DNA of 64,000 bases from Melastoma dodecandrum (Eukaryota > Streptophyta > Magnoliopsida > Myrtales > Melastomataceae), in NCBI GenBank assembly GCA_029817715.1, contig JARUPY010000397.1, positions 2,418,001 to 2,482,000 of the forward strand. Reading direction: 5' to 3'. Of the stretch, positions 11,201-22,194 are shown piece by piece. Under the pieces are notes generated by a model that did not search any database, was not told the origin of the DNA, and worked only from the letters and a program-made list of their open reading frames with translations. The position numbers and the translations under genes are program-made. Every line of letters begins with the position of its first letter. Positions within the stretch are counted from its first letter, which is position 1.

Positions 11201-13702
11201 GAACCCCGGGAGTCCCGAGACAGCAGCAAGACTCTAAGGTGACTTCTTTCCTCCAATCTCAGTCTTAACAAACGGGACTTCGTTTGCTTTGATGGCTTCG
11301 CCTTCTTCCAGTTTCAGTGTCACTCCCAGGAAGGACGCCGGCTCCACCTCTCCAACCTCAGTCCTGACGAGTCTACAACAGCCGCACGTCTCTGATGACT
11401 GAGCCAGCCTAACTCCTACGGTGCACCAAGGTTGCAGCAGCAGCAACCGGCTTTCTCCTGGGGTATCTAGAACCGGCAGCGGCCAGACCTGCCTTCCCGG
11501 GTATTTCCAGAACCAGTGACGCCCAGCTAGCTCCACCCGACTGCATCAGCCCTCTGGCGTCCCCATTGTCCGACGACAGCAACCCCCACGTCCGACGGTA
11601 GCTCCACGGCTCTACCCCCCAGCGCCATCCATCCCTCTTTCCGGCGTCCTCGACAAGCCAGCACCCTCTTCTTGGCGTCTTCAGCTTGTGACGGCCTGCT
11701 TCTCCTCCCCGTTTGTGTTCCCGGACTCGACTGTGGCAAGCCCTCTTCGCCTGCCTCTGGATCTGGCTACCCACGACGGAAACCCAACCCCCGACGCCTG
11801 GCTCCACGGCAGCCCCGACAACCTTCTTCACAGCTCATACCACCACCGTCTCCGCCTTGGCCTCTCCTTCTCCTCATTCAGCCCGCCATCCCTGCTCCCT
11901 CCGACTTGGTGACCTCCCCATCCCTCTGCTAAGGCACTTCAACCCCGAGACGGCCCTCCAGCTCGAGCCCCGCCGCCCCAAAATCAGTAGCAAGTCCTCC
12001 TCCTGGCGGCCCAAACCTCACCGAGCACGGAACCCACAGCCTACCCATCCCCCGTTCTCGGCTCCCAACTTCCCGGCCCCCCTTTGGATGCCTCCCGCCA
12101 GCAGGCAAAAACCCAGCCGATCCCCATCCTCTGGTGAGCTCCGGCGCCATCTCAAGTCAAGATTTCAAAGAAGCCGCGCCTATCCGGTTGACCAGCGCCA
12201 TCCCCGTACTCTAATCCCGGCGGCAGCAAAGACCCACGTCGGCCCGACCTTCCTGACGCCTACAGAACGTGCACCGCGCCCATTACAGCCATCGACACGC
12301 GAGGATAGAGCTGCATCTCACTTCGATTTCACCCGGGTCTTCGAACTTCAGCTCCCGTCATGGGTATCATTCGGGGAGGTGTGTTAAGCTAAGTCGCAAG
12401 CCCTCAGGAAGGTAATCGATCCTTTCCTTTATTGAATTTTATTTTAATGCATATAAATCGGTCGCATCTCTCATGAGTTAGATTGTTTTAAATCATTATG
12501 CGCACTTAAATCTCTTTTAGCAATCGTTGAGAATTTCAAATTGATGTGATTGGTGTTTGTCTTTTATTACCACCGGAATTTCGGTCGAACCCATTTATAA
12601 CCTTGAAATATTAATTCTATCTCACTTTTCGTACATTATTATCATCTTCCACTTCTCCTTATTTTACACGTGAAATATAGAGAACTTTGCAGTTATTTCT
12701 AACATTAAATGTCATTTGAATATTTCAGAATAGGACAGTTTTAGTTTTATCGAGTTTTATTTAAATGTACGATACTAACCACTCTTATATTTTCTTCGCA
12801 TGTACACTGAGCATGTAACTTCGGAAGACCAAATTCAAGCTTTCGAAGATCACACGAAGACGCGTGTATCAGACCGCGTGGTTCTACCCCAGCCTAAAAA
12901 CCGTGGGCTTGAAGACAAAGCGGCCCCAACCTTCACTAAAGGTACAAAGGGGAGGTGCGGGCCTCCCCCGAACTTTATTTTGAGCCCACTTGTAACGGAT
13001 TGCGGGCTCAAGTGCATAAGCCCGCAATCACAGCCCCTTCCCCGCCCTTTTGATCTAAATTATTGTCTGTGGTTGCGTGCGTGACTTAGGCTTTAGGTTT
13101 ATACGTCGCATGCCTGGTTTTAATTCAACCAACCTAAATTCGGGTCCAAAGCCCGTTAAAACGTTGACAAGAGTCCGGCCCACTCCCGGATCGGATCCAA
13201 TACCCGTCAATCAAAAGTATCCTTTTCTTGGACAAATCGCCACCCTTTTCACATGTGGTAAAGCACTAAGGTTAGTAAATAGGAATCCCCGAACCCAGAA
13301 CTCTGATTTTTTCCGACTTAAAATCACATTTTTAAAACTAAGTCGGTGGCGACTCCGAACAAGTTTTCCAAAGCTAAAAACAAACCCCACTACCTTTTTT
13401 TCGGAGCCATTTGGGGTGAGGTGACGGCTACTCGAGCCGTTCCTTGGGCCCACCCCGAAATTCGCGAGCGAGGCCTTAACGCAGCCTTTCGCTCGCCGCC
13501 TCCAGGGAACTGGAGACGGTTGGCGAAACGCCCCGTAGACCCGTTCGCGAATCAAGGGAAGGCCCAACCCGGGGCCCCTTTCCGCAGCGTCCGGTGTTTG
13601 AGCCGTAACGCCGACCGGATTGGGCCTCGGGGGAGCGGGCCCGGATCCTCGGGCTAGCCGGAACCGCCGTCGCGCGCGCTAGGCCGGAAGGGCGTGCGCA
13701 CA
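8222..13702. mobile_element. 5,481-bp TG...CA insertion, putative solo LTR of a Tat/Ogre-like element
   Basis: The insertion begins TGTAATACC and ends GTGCGCACA. It is flanked by CTCCC on both sides (8217-8221 and 13703-13707), while copy B has a single CTCCC at the same place (20223-20227), so both ends and the 5-bp target duplication are defined. No direct terminal repeat, gag, RT or integrase was found inside, which fits one very long LTR left after LTR-LTR recombination. GTCGGTGGCGACTCC near 13345 resembles sequence near the 3' end of Tat/Ogre LTRs. AATATAAAG near 10789 could be its TATA box if the sense strand is plus. Open frames such as 9573-10526 (Pro/Lys/Asn-rich) have no recognisable domain and are not called. 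A non-autonomous LARD is the alternative. Confidence 0.6.
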
Positions 13703-13707
13703 CTCCC
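13703..13707. repeat. Target site duplication CTCCC, right copy
   Basis: Five bases after the terminal CACA of the insertion, continuing directly into AAATCCATAAC as in copy B at 20228. Confidence 0.88.
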
Positions 13708-14870
13708 AAATCCATAACGAAGCCGTATCTATCCACGAAACTCTGAGAGATGAAGGAATGGGTGGTGCCCGTATCAAAAAGTGTCGTGGCATCCCACCCA
13801 TTGACAAGAATCATACCTAACATAGCGTTGCTGGAGGGACCCGCTCGTCCCCGGCCTATGGCGCTGACACGGCCAGATCTTGCCGGTTGGTTAATCGAGC
13901 CCCTGGATGTGCTTCTGCCAGACATGGAACGAGACCCAGCAAGTGAGGGGCCAGCACCACCGATATGGTTCCTAGTCAGCTGTGGACAGTGGTTCCGAAT
14001 GTGGCCTCGCTCGCCACACTGGAAACAAGTGAGTCCAATAGCTGGGCATGCTAATCCTCCATGGGATCGTCCGCAGCGAGAACAGGTAGGTGAATGAGCT
14101 GGCCGAGCACCTCGGCCGTAGCCACTAGGTTTGGAGATCCCACTAGAACTCGACCTCCTGCTTCCCCCAAAGAAACGGCTCACTCCCCTAAAGAGTCCTA
14201 CGGATTTCCTTGATGGTCCAGCCTCCTCTTTCCCTTTACGTGCTTTCAGTGCATCTTTATCCTTCAACGCTCTCTCTATGGCCTGAGCTCGATGGTAGAG
14301 TTCCTCAAAGGTCTGTGACGAAAGCGGCACCGGCTTGGAACGGATCCTTGGATGCAGGCTCATCAGATACCTATGAGCCCTCTGTTCCGGCGTAGCTACC
14401 TGGTCTGGAGCGTACCTAGCAATCTCAGTGAACTTGCGCTCGTGTTCGTCAACCGTCATGTCCCCTTGCTCGAGCAACTCGAACTCTCTGACCTTATCAA
14501 GCCTCAGGGTGGCTGGGAAGTACTTATCCAGGAAGGCCTGACGGAATTGTTGCCACACCGTGCCCTGGTAGTGCGCACGAACGGCCACCATGGAAGAGGC
14601 CCACCACAGATCGGCACCCTCTCGCAAATAGTACTCGACCACTGCCAGTTTCTCAGCATCAGTATACTCCAAATACTTGAAGATCTTGTCCCAGCCCTGG
14701 AGGAAGGACTGGGCCTTTTCGGGCCCTTCGTTACCCTCAAACGTAGGTGGGTTCATTTTCCCTACCTCCTTAATGATCCTCAGCCGGCGGCGGTTAGTTG
14801 GTGCCGCTTCTGGTGCACTAGAACTCCCCGCAGCGTTGCTTGCAACGTCGTCGGCCATCTGGAATTTCAC
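13708..14870 (-). pseudogene. Tekay copy A: gag and protease N-terminal part
   Basis: The gag frame opens at 14870 or, more likely, at MADDVASN about 12 bases further in. The retrotransposon gag domain (PEKAQSFLQGWDKIF to EHERKFTEIARYAP) is followed by two Cys/His knuckles, CSRCGRSHGGLAC and the canonical CFQCGERGHIRNHC. The aspartic protease motif [12 protein letters not shown] comes next. The frame is cut right after the protease flap region by the 5.5-kb insertion at 13707. Copy A retains the zinc-knuckle region that copy B has lost, so together they show the family's gag layout. The open frame runs on past 13708 into unrelated insertion sequence by chance. Confidence 0.88.
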
Positions 14871-14879
14871 AGAGAGGAT

Positions 14880-15157
14880 TGAGTAGAAAGTTGGGAAATA
14901 CGAGAAGTTCGAATGAGAGATTTAGTATTCGAGATTTGCATGGTTCAAACTGCTGAACCCATAGCCTTTTATACTACCAAGATTCAAGGACCAATAATTC
15001 ACGATTTATTAAAAACTGACACTCATACATGCAGGGTTACTATTCGCCCGCAAATTGTTGATCACATGGTAACAGTACCAGAATGACCATTCACATACTC
15101 TGACAAGATTCTCACTCACACACGACGGTTACACTCAGTTCACAGCCAAGTCTGAGT
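14880..15157 (-). other. Spacer between extra ORF and gag in copy A
   Basis: Non-coding leader of Tekay copy A. It matches 21119-21416 of copy B closely. Confidence 0.6.
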
Positions 15158-15613
15158 TCAATTCTGGGGACCACGCGCGTAGTCAGTTACTACAACCTCA
15201 AGCTCTCTACGGGCAGCCTCAAAGAGTCCTAGATGGAAGTCCTCTGCACGTCGGTCCAGTCCGGGGATACTATTCACAAGATCCCGAAATTGTCGGCATT
15301 TCGCAAGTCGGTAGATGAGAACGTCCTCATCCTCAATCGCTGCAAGGTTTGCTATCAGACGCCTCAACAGTGGGGTGGTAAGCTCTGGGCACAAATGATG
15401 GTCTAAGCCGGTCAGGAATCCTGTGAGAAGGTTCAGGCACTCCGTAACGGTGACAAAGGGCGGCTGGAACTCATCACCCAGGGCCAAGTTCGGAGCGTTT
15501 CCGGCTTCTGGAACCTCTGGAGCTTCACCATTTGGATCACCACTGGGGCCTGTCTTGCCCTTGTGTAGTTCAGGCATGCGTCCTGGGTGTCAGCCTTCGC
15601 CGCGATTTGCCAT
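15158..15613 (-). pseudogene. Extra ORF upstream of gag in Tekay copy A
   Basis: Between the primer site and gag, in the same sense as gag, lies a frame of about 150 codons. Its first ATG is at 15613, followed by an in-frame TGA at 15592-15590 and reopening at ATG 15577 (139 aa to the stop). Copy B has CGA at that position, so the stop is a C-to-T change specific to copy A. The product is acidic and looks soluble, with features such as FVTVTECLNLLTGFLTGLDH and RLAKCRQFRDLVNSIPGL and a long helical look. No zinc knuckle, protease or membrane segment is seen. No family was recognised. Chromoviruses normally have only a leader here. Confidence 0.6.
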
Positions 15614-15947
15614 ACTAACCGGTTTCCCTAGAGGGTATTACTTGTGATCTTTCTGGCTAGGATGTGATTTTTCACTGACTGCTCCTCAGCCGTATTTATA
15701 ATAAGTTTTCGTTTGTCACCTAGCCATACGTGTAGTCTTTTCAACTCACGGGCACGCCTACTGTACCCTGTCAAGTCTATTCGCACTTAGAAAGATTCCT
15801 CCGACAAAGGTGAGTGCACCTGTGTCTATCTTTTATTTTACTTTGCCAGACTCTGTCAAGTCATATCATTCACGGGTAAGTTTATGATTTTTTTTTCATT
15901 TAAACTAAAAGCGCATACTAGTCCACCTTATTACTCCAACTAACAGC

Positions 15948-15959
15948 ACACTGATACCA
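15948..15959 (-). other. Primer binding site of Tekay copy A (tRNA-Met type)
   Basis: On the minus strand it reads TGGTATCAGTGT, close to the initiator tRNA-Met site TGGTATCAGAGC, two bases inside the LTR edge. Confidence 0.8.
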
Positions 15960-15961
15960 AC

Positions 15962-16901
15962 TGAAACGACCTACAAAATTTTCCAAACTTCATCAGAGTA
16001 GTTCCTCGTCATTTGACGGTCAAACAGCGGAAAACGATAATTCTTTACCTCCACCGTGGCATCCTCTACTGTTTTCTCTCGAGAGTCCGAGCCACGTGTA
16101 CTCTGTACCATATTATTCCTGCGTCATACTAAAACAAAAGTCCCCCAATTGGGGTCAGCGATAAATCGCCGAGTACGCCCATGATGCAGTTTTGTAAAAG
16201 ATGAGACTCTAACCATCCTATCGTGGGCTTGAAGACTGTTTAGCGTAATTAACATGACAACCGAAAATCTCTTTATGCAACACACATATTAACAGCAGTA
16301 GTCCCAAATCCAACAACAATAGTCATAGGCAATTATAATGATATCATATCACAATTCAACCCACATGTCGAAAGCTTCCTCCCCCCCCCCCCCCCCGTTT
16401 TGTCCTATTCACCTCCTCCAGATAACGTATCTGTGGTGGGGAGGGTTTCTTTATTTTATCTCATTTTAATCCAATTGTAGTCTAACGATAGCACTTGTGA
16501 GATGGAAAATGGTTTTTCTGAATTCCCTTATCCAGATCCATCCTTCGTCGGATAAAACCGTGGTACAATAATTCTAGTTCATCGTTGGAGTTATTAACCT
16601 CGCCATTACGTTGTTCATTTACCACACTAAACTTTTCTCAATCAAACTCCGCGACGTTAAACGAATATTATCGACATCCTAATTCGATTTCGTTTAGGTC
16701 CAGGCGTCCCCTCTCCCATGTGACGTAATCACACGAAATCGAATTAGTAATCTCGTTAATATTCGATATTAACGTTCACTGACAACGAAAGTATTAAACT
16801 TTCGTGCCACGTCGGATTTTGACTTGGTCAAACGTTCTAGCTCTAGTCAACATTCTAATCCAAATAATATATTTCCATTTCCGAAATTCCGGGTCCTTAC
16901 A
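15962..16901 (-). repeat. Tekay LTR shared between copies A and B (940 bp)
   Basis: In element orientation it starts TGTAAGGACCCGGAATTTCG at 16901 and ends GGTCGTTTCA at 15962. It serves as 5' LTR of copy A (primer site and gag to its left) and 3' LTR of copy B (polypurine AAGGGGATAGAT and integrase end to its right). The outer parts match the LTR at 22195-23672, but the middle (about 16371-16688) is unrelated to the corresponding 860 bp there and includes a run of about 17 C. Part of the replaced segment near 16650-16690 is an imperfect inverted copy of the LTR sequence at about 16733-16780. Confidence 0.85.
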
Positions 16902-16955
16902 ATCTATCCCCTTAATTTAAATTTCGTCCCCGAAATTTCATTGTACATATCACTA

Positions 16956-19900
16956 TCACTCAAATAAGTACGGATACATCTCTTTCATCTTGGATTCTGT
17001 TTCCCAAGTGAGAGCTCCTCAATATTTCCATGTAACCAACGAACTTGCACCATAGGAACCACTCGATGACGGAGCTGTTTCTCCATCCTATCAACTATCT
17101 CCACGGGCTCCGTAGTAACCTGTAAGTTTGGAGCCACTTCAATCTGCTCATCATGCAGTACATGTCGAGGATCTGGGACGTACTTCCTAAGCAATAGATA
17201 CATGGAAGACGTTATGGATATCGGCAATCTGGGGGGTAAGGCTAATCTGTAGGCCACATTCCCGATCCTCTCCAAGATCTCGTAAGGTCCAATATATCTC
17301 GGGCTTAATTTGCCTTTAAGCCCAAATATGAGATTCAGCTTAGTAGGAGATACTTTCAGAAAGACGTAATCTCTCACCTCGAACTCAAGAGGCCTGCGCC
17401 GCCTGTCTGCATAACTCTTTTATCTGCTCTGTGCGGCGCGAAGACGATCCCGAATAAGTCTGATCATCTCTGTAGTCTCACGGACCATCTCAGGTCCTAA
17501 TTCTGCCTGTTCTCCACTCTCGTTCCAACATAAAGGGGTTCTGCACGGGCGACCATACAGAGCTTCAAAGGGAGCCATCTGAATACTCTGTTGGTAACTG
17601 TTGTTGTACGAGAACTCCACCAATGGTAGCTGATCTACCCACGAGCCTTCCAGATCTAAAGCACAAGCTCTCAACATATCCTCAAGTATCTGGATGATGC
17701 GCTCGGTCTGACCATCTGTCTGAGGGTGGAAGGCAGTGCTCATATTCAATCTCGTGCCCAATGACCGCTGTATATTGCTCCAGAACCGAGAAGTAAACCG
17801 AGCATCCCTGTCAGAAACTATTACGCTGGGAACACCGTGAAGGCGAATGACTTCCTTCACATACAGCTTGGCCAATTTGGCAACTGAGTATGTCACACTA
17901 ATGGGGATGAAGTGAGCAGATTTAGTCAATCTATCCACTATTACCCAAACAGAATCAAAACCCTGCGCTGTCTTGGGCATGTTATCACAAAATCCATTAC
18001 GATATCATCCCATTTCCATTCGGGAATTGGCAATGGCTGCAGTTCTCCACCCGGTCTGCGATGCTCAATCTTGACCCGCTGACAGGTAAAGCAGCGGCTC
18101 ACGTACTGAGCCACATCTCTTTTCATACCTGACCACCAGTACTGTTTCCGTAGATTCTGGTACATTTTGGTGACCCCGGGGTGGATACTATACGCACTCA
18201 AATGAGCCTCATCCATGATCAGCTTTTGTAGATCCTCCTGAGCAGGTATGCAGATACGTCCCTGGTACCGCAACAAATTATCATCAGACACACTAAACTC
18301 AGTATCTGCCTGATCTTGCAACTTGGATCGTTCCTCCGTCAGGTATGGATCTTGGAGTTGGGCCGCTCGAATCAAATCCATTAACTGAGACCCAATGATC
18401 ATGGTAGCGAGTAGAGGACCACTGCCACTAAATCCCACTCTAACACCGATCTCATTTACCTGCTCGCGTAGTCACCATTCTTCTACCTCAATGCTGGCTA
18501 AGGAGGCAGTCTTTCGGCTCAATGCATCGGCAACCACGTTTGCTCTGCCTGGATGGTAAGAGATCGTGCAGTCGTAATCTTTGATCAGTTCCATCCACCA
18601 CCTTTGCCTCATGTTCAACTCATCCTGAGAGAACAGATACTTTAATCTCTTATGGTCGGTGAATATCTCGAAGGTCTCGCCATACAGATAATGGCGCCAG
18701 ATTTTCAACGCGAAAACTACTGCAGCAAGCTCCAAGTCGTGGGTAGGGTAGTTCTGTTCATGAACTTTAAGTTGTCGAGAAGCGTAAGCTACTACCCTGC
18801 CGTGCTGCATCAGCACAGCACCCAATCCGAAATAAGAAGCATCACAGTAGACTGCGAATCCTCCACTGCCATTGGGCAATACCAACACTGGTGCAGAAGT
18901 CAATCTGTTTCTTAACTCGAGGAAGCTCTCCTCACACTCATGAGTCCACTCGAACGCGATACACTTTTTCAGTAGCTGGGTCAGAGGTCTAGCAATCCGA
19001 GAGAATCCCTCAATGAAGCGCCTGTAATACCCAGCTAAGCCGAGGAAACTCCTTTTCTCAGTCACTGTAGTAGGGCGAGGCCAGTTCAGAACAGCTTCGA
19101 CTTTGGATGGATCCACTGCAATACCCTCTGCGGATACAATATGGCCCAAGAAGCTCACGCTGCTCATCCAGAACTCGCACTTACTTAGCTTGGCATACAG
19201 CTGATTCTGTCGTAGAACTTCTAAAACCAATCTCAGATGATCCGCGTGTTCCTCCATAATTTTAGAATATACCAGAATATCATCTATGAACACCACTACA
19301 AACTGGTCAAGGTAGGGTCTGAAAATGCGGTTCATCAACTCCATGAAAGCTGCTGGAGCGTTAGTCAGTCCAAAAGACATCACCAGGAATTCGTAGTGTC
19401 CATATCTGGTGCGAAAGGCTGTTTTCATAACATCAGAATCCTGCACCCTGATCTGATGATACCCTGATCTTAAATCGATTTTAGAGTAAACCACGGATCC
19501 CTGAAGCTGATCAAAAAGATCATCAATACGTGGCAAAGGATACCGGTTCTTGATGGTGGCTTTATTCAACATACGATAGTCAATACACATTCTCATCGTA
19601 CCGTCTTTCTTCTTCACAAACAACACAGGTGCACCCCACGGAGACACACTGGGGCGTATAAACCCCTTATCTAATAACTCCTGGAGTTGCACCTTCCACT
19701 CTCTTAACTCAGCAAACCCCATACGATACGGGGCTCGGGAAATAGGTTCCGTACCTGGAACAACATCAATTACAAAATCCACTTCTCTTGACGGTGGTAA
19801 TCCAGGAAGTTCCTCCGGGAACACATCCTCGTAATCCCGCACTACCGGGATGTCCTGCAAACTCGGAAGTTCCTCCTTCAGATTCAGCACCACTGCCAGA

Positions 19901-21142
19901 AAAGCTTCGCCACCATCACGCAAGATCCGCTGGGCCTCCATCGCCGCTATCAAGGGAATCCCGTCACACTGGTACTCCTGTCCGGAGTATGCACAGACTG
20001 GCTGTCCTGGAACTTTGAATAAAATCTCTCGTCTGACGCAATCCACCATGGCGTGGCACGTCATCAGCCAGTCCATTCCCAGTATGACATCAAACTCCCT
20101 GATCTGAAAGACAACCAAATCAATACGTGACGGGAGAAATTTCACCGTTATCTCGCAATTCCTGCATACTGATCGCATCGGCATGCTCTCCCCATTGGGC
20201 ATCCATACCCGTAGAGGACTACCTCCCAAATCCATAACGAAGCCGTATCTATCCACGAAACTCTGAGAGATGAAGGAATGGGTGGTGCCCGTATCAAAAA
20301 GTGTCGTGGCATCCCACCCATTGACAAGAATCATACCTGACATAGCGTTGCTGGAGGGACCCACTAGGTTTGGAGATCCCACTAGAACTGGGTCTCCTGC
20401 TTCCCCCAAAGAAACGGCTCACTCCCCTAAAGAGTCCTACGGATTTCCTTGATGGTCCAGCCTCCTCTTTCCCTTTACGTGCTTTCAGTGCATCTTTATC
20501 CTTCAACGCTCTCTCTATGGCCTGAGCTCGATGGTAGAGTTCCTCAAAGGTCTGTGACGAAAGCGGCACCGGCTTGGAACGGATCCTTGGATGCAGGCTC
20601 ATCAGATACCTATGAGCCCTCTGTTCCGGCGTAGCTACCTGGCCTGGAGCGTACCTAGCAATCTCAGTGAACTTGCGCTCGTGTTCGTCAACCGTCATGT
20701 CCCCTTGCTCGAGCAACTCGAACTCTCTGACCTTATCAAGCCTCAGGGTGGCTGGGAAGTACTTATCCAGGAAGGCCTGACGGAATTGTTGCCACACCGT
20801 GCCCTGGTAGTGCGCACGAACGGCCACCATGGAAGAGGCCCACCACAGATCGGCACCCTCTCGCAAATAGTACTCGACCACTGCCAGTTTCTCAGCATCA
20901 GTATACTCCAAATACTTGAAGATCTTGTCCCAGCCCTGGAGGAAGGACTGGGCCTTTTCGGGCCCGTCGTTACCCTCAAACGTAAGTGGGTTCATTTTCC
21001 CTACCTCCTTAATGATCCTCAGCCGACAGCGGTTAGTTGGTACCACTCTTGGTGCACTAGAACTCCCCGCAGCGTTGCTTGCAACGTCGTCGGCCATCTG
21101 GAATTTCACAGAGAGAATTGAGTAGAAAGTTGGGAAATACAA
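16956..21142 (-). pseudogene. Tekay copy B gag-pol, nearly full length but broken
   Basis: From 21142 leftward: gag domain; protease [12 protein letters not shown] near 20290; reverse transcriptase with [12 protein letters not shown]; RNase H ([16 protein letters not shown] and [13 protein letters not shown]); integrase HHCC (ending CFTCQRV) and DDE core; then a C-terminal chromodomain-like tail (QVRWLHGNIEE). Fold and order match Tekay/Del chromoviruses. Breaks: a deletion at about 20361 removes the gag zinc-knuckle region kept in copy A; TGA at 18474-18472 lies in the frame of both flanking segments; a small indel near 17975 shifts the integrase frame; TAA at 17422-17420 replaces the CAA of copy C; and a 2-base insertion near 17010 shifts the tail. 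It is the best-preserved copy and serves as reference for the insertions in copy A. Confidence 0.9.
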
Positions 21143-21465
21143 GAAGTTCGAATGAGAGATTTAGTATTTGAGATTTGCGTGGTTCAAACTACTGAACCCA
21201 TAGCCTTTTATACTACCAAGATTCAAGGTCCAATAATTCACGATTTATTAAAAACTGACACTCATACATGCAGGGTTACTATTCGCCTGCAAATTGTCGA
21301 TCACATGGTAACAGTACCAGAATGACCATTCACATACTCTGACAAGATTCTCACTCACACACGACGGTTACACTCCGTTCACACACAAGTCTGAGTTCAA
21401 TTCTGGGGACCACGCGCGTAGTCAGTTACTGCAACCTCAAGTTCCCTACGGGCAGCCTCAAAGAG

Positions 21466-21845
21466 TCATAGATGGAAGTCATCTACACGTCGGTACAGTC
21501 CGGGGATACTATTCACAAGATCCCGAAATTGTCGGCATTTCGCAAGACGGTAGATGGGAACGTCCTCATCCTCAATCGCTGCAAGGTCTGCTATCAGACT
21601 CCTCAACAGTGGGGTAGTAAGCTCTGGGCACGAATGATGGTCTAAGCCGGTCAAGAATCCTGTGAGAAGGTTCAGGCACTCCGTAACGGTAACAAAGGGC
21701 GGCTGGAACTCATCATCCAGGGCCAAGTTCGGAGCGTTTCCGGCTTCTGGAGAGCTTCACCATCTGGATCACCACTGGGGCCTGTCTTGCCCTTGTGTAG
21801 TTCAGGCATGCGTCCTGGGTGTCGGCCTTCGCCGCGATTTGCCAT
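21466..21845 (-). pseudogene. Extra ORF upstream of gag in Tekay copy B
   Basis: Homologue of the copy A ORF at 15158-15613. The ATG at 21845 is followed by CGA where copy A has TGA, so the first 12 codons are open here. About 8 bases missing near 21752 (copy A reads GGAACCTCTGGAGC, copy B GGAGAGC) shift the frame. The frame reopens (21726-21466) with the FVTVTECLNLLTGFL and CRQFRDLVNSIPGL segments intact and ends earlier than in copy A. The two copies carry different disabling changes, so the parent element probably had an intact frame. Confidence 0.6.
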
Positions 21846-22180
21846 ACTAACTGGTTTCCCTAGAGGGTATTACTTGTGATCTTTCTGGCTAGGATGTGAT
21901 TTTTCACTGACTGCTCCTCAGCCGTATTTATAATAACTTTTTGTTTGTCACCTAGCCATACATGTAGTCTTTTCAACTCACGGGCACGGCTACTGTACCC
22001 TGTCAAGTCTATTCGCACTTAGAAAGATTCCTCCGACAAAGGTGAGTGCACCTGTGTCTATCTTTTATTTTACTTTGCCAGACTCTGTCAAGTCATATCA
22101 TTCACGGGTAAGTTTACTATTTTTTTTTTCATTTAAACTAAAAGCGCATACTAATGTACCTTATTACTCCAACTAACAAC

Positions 22181-22192
22181 ACTCTGATACCA
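22181..22192 (-). other. Primer binding site of Tekay copy B (tRNA-Met type)
   Basis: Minus strand TGGTATCAGAGT, 11 of 12 bases of the usual initiator tRNA-Met site, two bases inside the LTR edge at 22195. Confidence 0.85.
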
Positions 22193-22194
22193 AC

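Noticed and set aside
11409..12387. Several GC-rich open frames on both strands
   Set aside because: Mutually overlapping, rich in Ser/Pro/Arg, without family features. Consistent with LTR U5-like sequence.
13476..14870. 464-aa frame as one intact gag protein
   Set aside because: The last about 77 codons lie in the inserted 5.5-kb element, so the true Tekay part stops at 13708.
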